A stretch of 6,892 nt of DNA, taken from Candidatus Dormiibacterota bacterium (GTDB taxonomy: Bacteria > Chloroflexota > Dormibacteria > Aeolococcales > Aeolococcaceae). The stretch is from NCBI GenBank assembly GCA_027451645.1, contig DAIDIX010000096.1:1-6892 (forward strand), written 5' to 3'. The number at the start of each line of letters is the position of its first letter. The stretch's first letter is position 1. Below, in pieces: positions 6,543-6,892 of this stretch. The position numbers were made by a program, and so were the translations under genes. The notes beneath the pieces were generated by a model. It did no database searches. It was given only the letters and a program-made list of their open reading frames with translations, and was not told the origin of the DNA.

Positions 6543-6563
6543 GCACCATGGATGTCATGGTGC
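6543..6563. repeat. Perfect 8-bp hairpin
   Basis: GCACCATG (6543-6550) and CATGGTGC (6556-6563) pair perfectly around the 5-nt loop GATGT, with a further T-G pair outside. It is 76 bp past the end of the SseB-like gene and is not followed by a T tract. It could be a factor-assisted terminator or processing site, or a protein-binding dyad. Confidence 0.4.
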
Positions 6564-6614
6564 GAGAGGCTACGTTATGTCCAGATCGTCAGATGCTGTA
6601 TGAAGTATGAAAAA

Positions 6615-6643
6615 TTGTCATTATGAACAAAGGCGGATATGTT
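6615..6643 (+). promoter_or_regulatory. Candidate sigma-70 promoter for the methyltransferase gene
   Basis: TTGTCA (6615-6620, 5 of 6 to the -35 consensus), a spacer of exactly 17 bp, then TATGTT (6638-6643, 4 of 6 to the -10). Transcription would start near 6650, giving a leader of about 75 nt before ATG 6725. No other gene is recognised in 6468-6724, so the methyltransferase would need a promoter here unless it is read from further upstream. Confidence 0.38.
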
Positions 6644-6724
6644 CTAGATGTGCTACACCATCAGGAGCCGCTGGTATCCTGATACGGACAATATATCCTC
6701 ACCAGGGAGTTACATGTTCCTGAG

Positions 6725-6892
6725 ATGAATTACGATCGCCTTTATGAGTATCGGTTTCAGAATGTCGAACAATCTAAGCGTTATAGCATATGGAAGGAAA
6801 TAGCGCTGGATATCTATCATCGCTTGGGTGAGCCGAATGCAATTCTTGACCCAGCAGCAGGAAGGGGCGAATTCATTACTGCTGTTCCCTCT
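6725..6892 (+). CDS. Class I SAM-dependent methyltransferase, N-terminal part (3' truncated by window)
   Basis: Fifty-six codons are visible before the window ends. The sequence begins MNYDRLYEYRFQNVEQ, then RYSIWKEIALDIYHRLG, then ILDPAAGRGEF at residues 40-50. The last is motif I of the Rossmann-fold methyltransferases (hydrophobic-L-D-x-G/A-x-G-x-G), which binds S-adenosylmethionine. The Y-E-Y-R-F start followed by W-K-x-I and LDPAAG recalls methyltransferases found in surface-polysaccharide gene clusters, but the substrate cannot be judged from this part. The ATG at 6725 is the first in-frame start after a stop at 6680. The ribosome site is unusual: AGGGAG (6704-6709) is 15 nt away and better placed for ATG 6714, which opens a frame of only four codons (ATG TTC CTG AGA TGA). 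The stop of that small frame overlaps the methyltransferase ATG as ATGA, so translation may be coupled. Confidence 0.82.
   Translation, partial: MNYDRLYEYRFQNVEQSKRYSIWKEIALDIYHRLGEPNAILDPAAGRGEFITAVPS

Noticed and set aside
6475..6580. Short minus-strand frame reading GAVVEMRGRNIIQV
   Set aside because: Protein-like in look but only about 33 codons between stops, with no ribosome site and no family recognised.
6607..6723. Plus-strand 38-codon frame with three Cys, ending just before the methyltransferase
   Set aside because: No Shine-Dalgarno, its ATG lies in the presumed promoter region, and no known family fits.

Overview
The window reads as bacterial DNA of middling G+C. Several genes have clear Shine-Dalgarno sites, coding density is moderate, and the gene set is typical of a bacterial chromosome. 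The sequence alone does not settle the taxon. The only tRNA-like 3' end seen lacks an encoded CCA, which fits Actinobacteria, candidate-phyla bacteria or archaea, but that clue is weak because the tRNA looks incomplete.

Layout, left to right. At 1-582 (+) is the C-terminal part of a flavin-dependent monooxygenase, cut by the window edge. It converges on a dihydrofolate-reductase-like (RibD C-terminal fold) gene at 723-1280 (-). About 450 bp without a recognisable gene follows (1281-1730). It holds an 11-bp perfect tandem repeat, an orphan tRNA 3' end (T arm plus acceptor strand) and a 9-bp inverted repeat. Next come three genes on the minus strand: a 491-residue protein whose C-terminal half is built of about nine 25-residue HEAT/LRV-type repeats behind an N-terminal region with faint kinase-like features (1731-3206); a trehalase-like/GH63-type glycoside hydrolase (3313-4530); and a six-helix YihY/BrkB-family membrane protein (4668-5501). 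They are separated by 106 and 137 bp, so they may be separate transcription units.

A 377-bp divergent intergenic region (5502-5878) carries a striking 26-bp near-perfect palindrome. To its right, on the plus strand, is an SseB-family gene (5879-6467). It has an excellent ribosome binding site and recognisable N-terminal, middle and C-terminal SseB segments, but a frameshift and two in-frame stops break it, so it appears to be a pseudogene (or a sequencing-error casualty). A 257-bp spacer with a perfect hairpin and a plausible sigma-70 promoter leads to the start of a class I SAM-dependent methyltransferase (6725 to the window end).

No single pathway links these genes: the neighbourhood looks like an assortment of accessory enzymes. 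No CRISPR array, transposase, toxin-antitoxin pair or phage gene was found. The most notable observations are the broken SseB gene, the repeat protein with its kinase-like N-terminus, the orphan tRNA end and the 26-bp palindrome. I did not find convincing evidence of a new multi-gene system.
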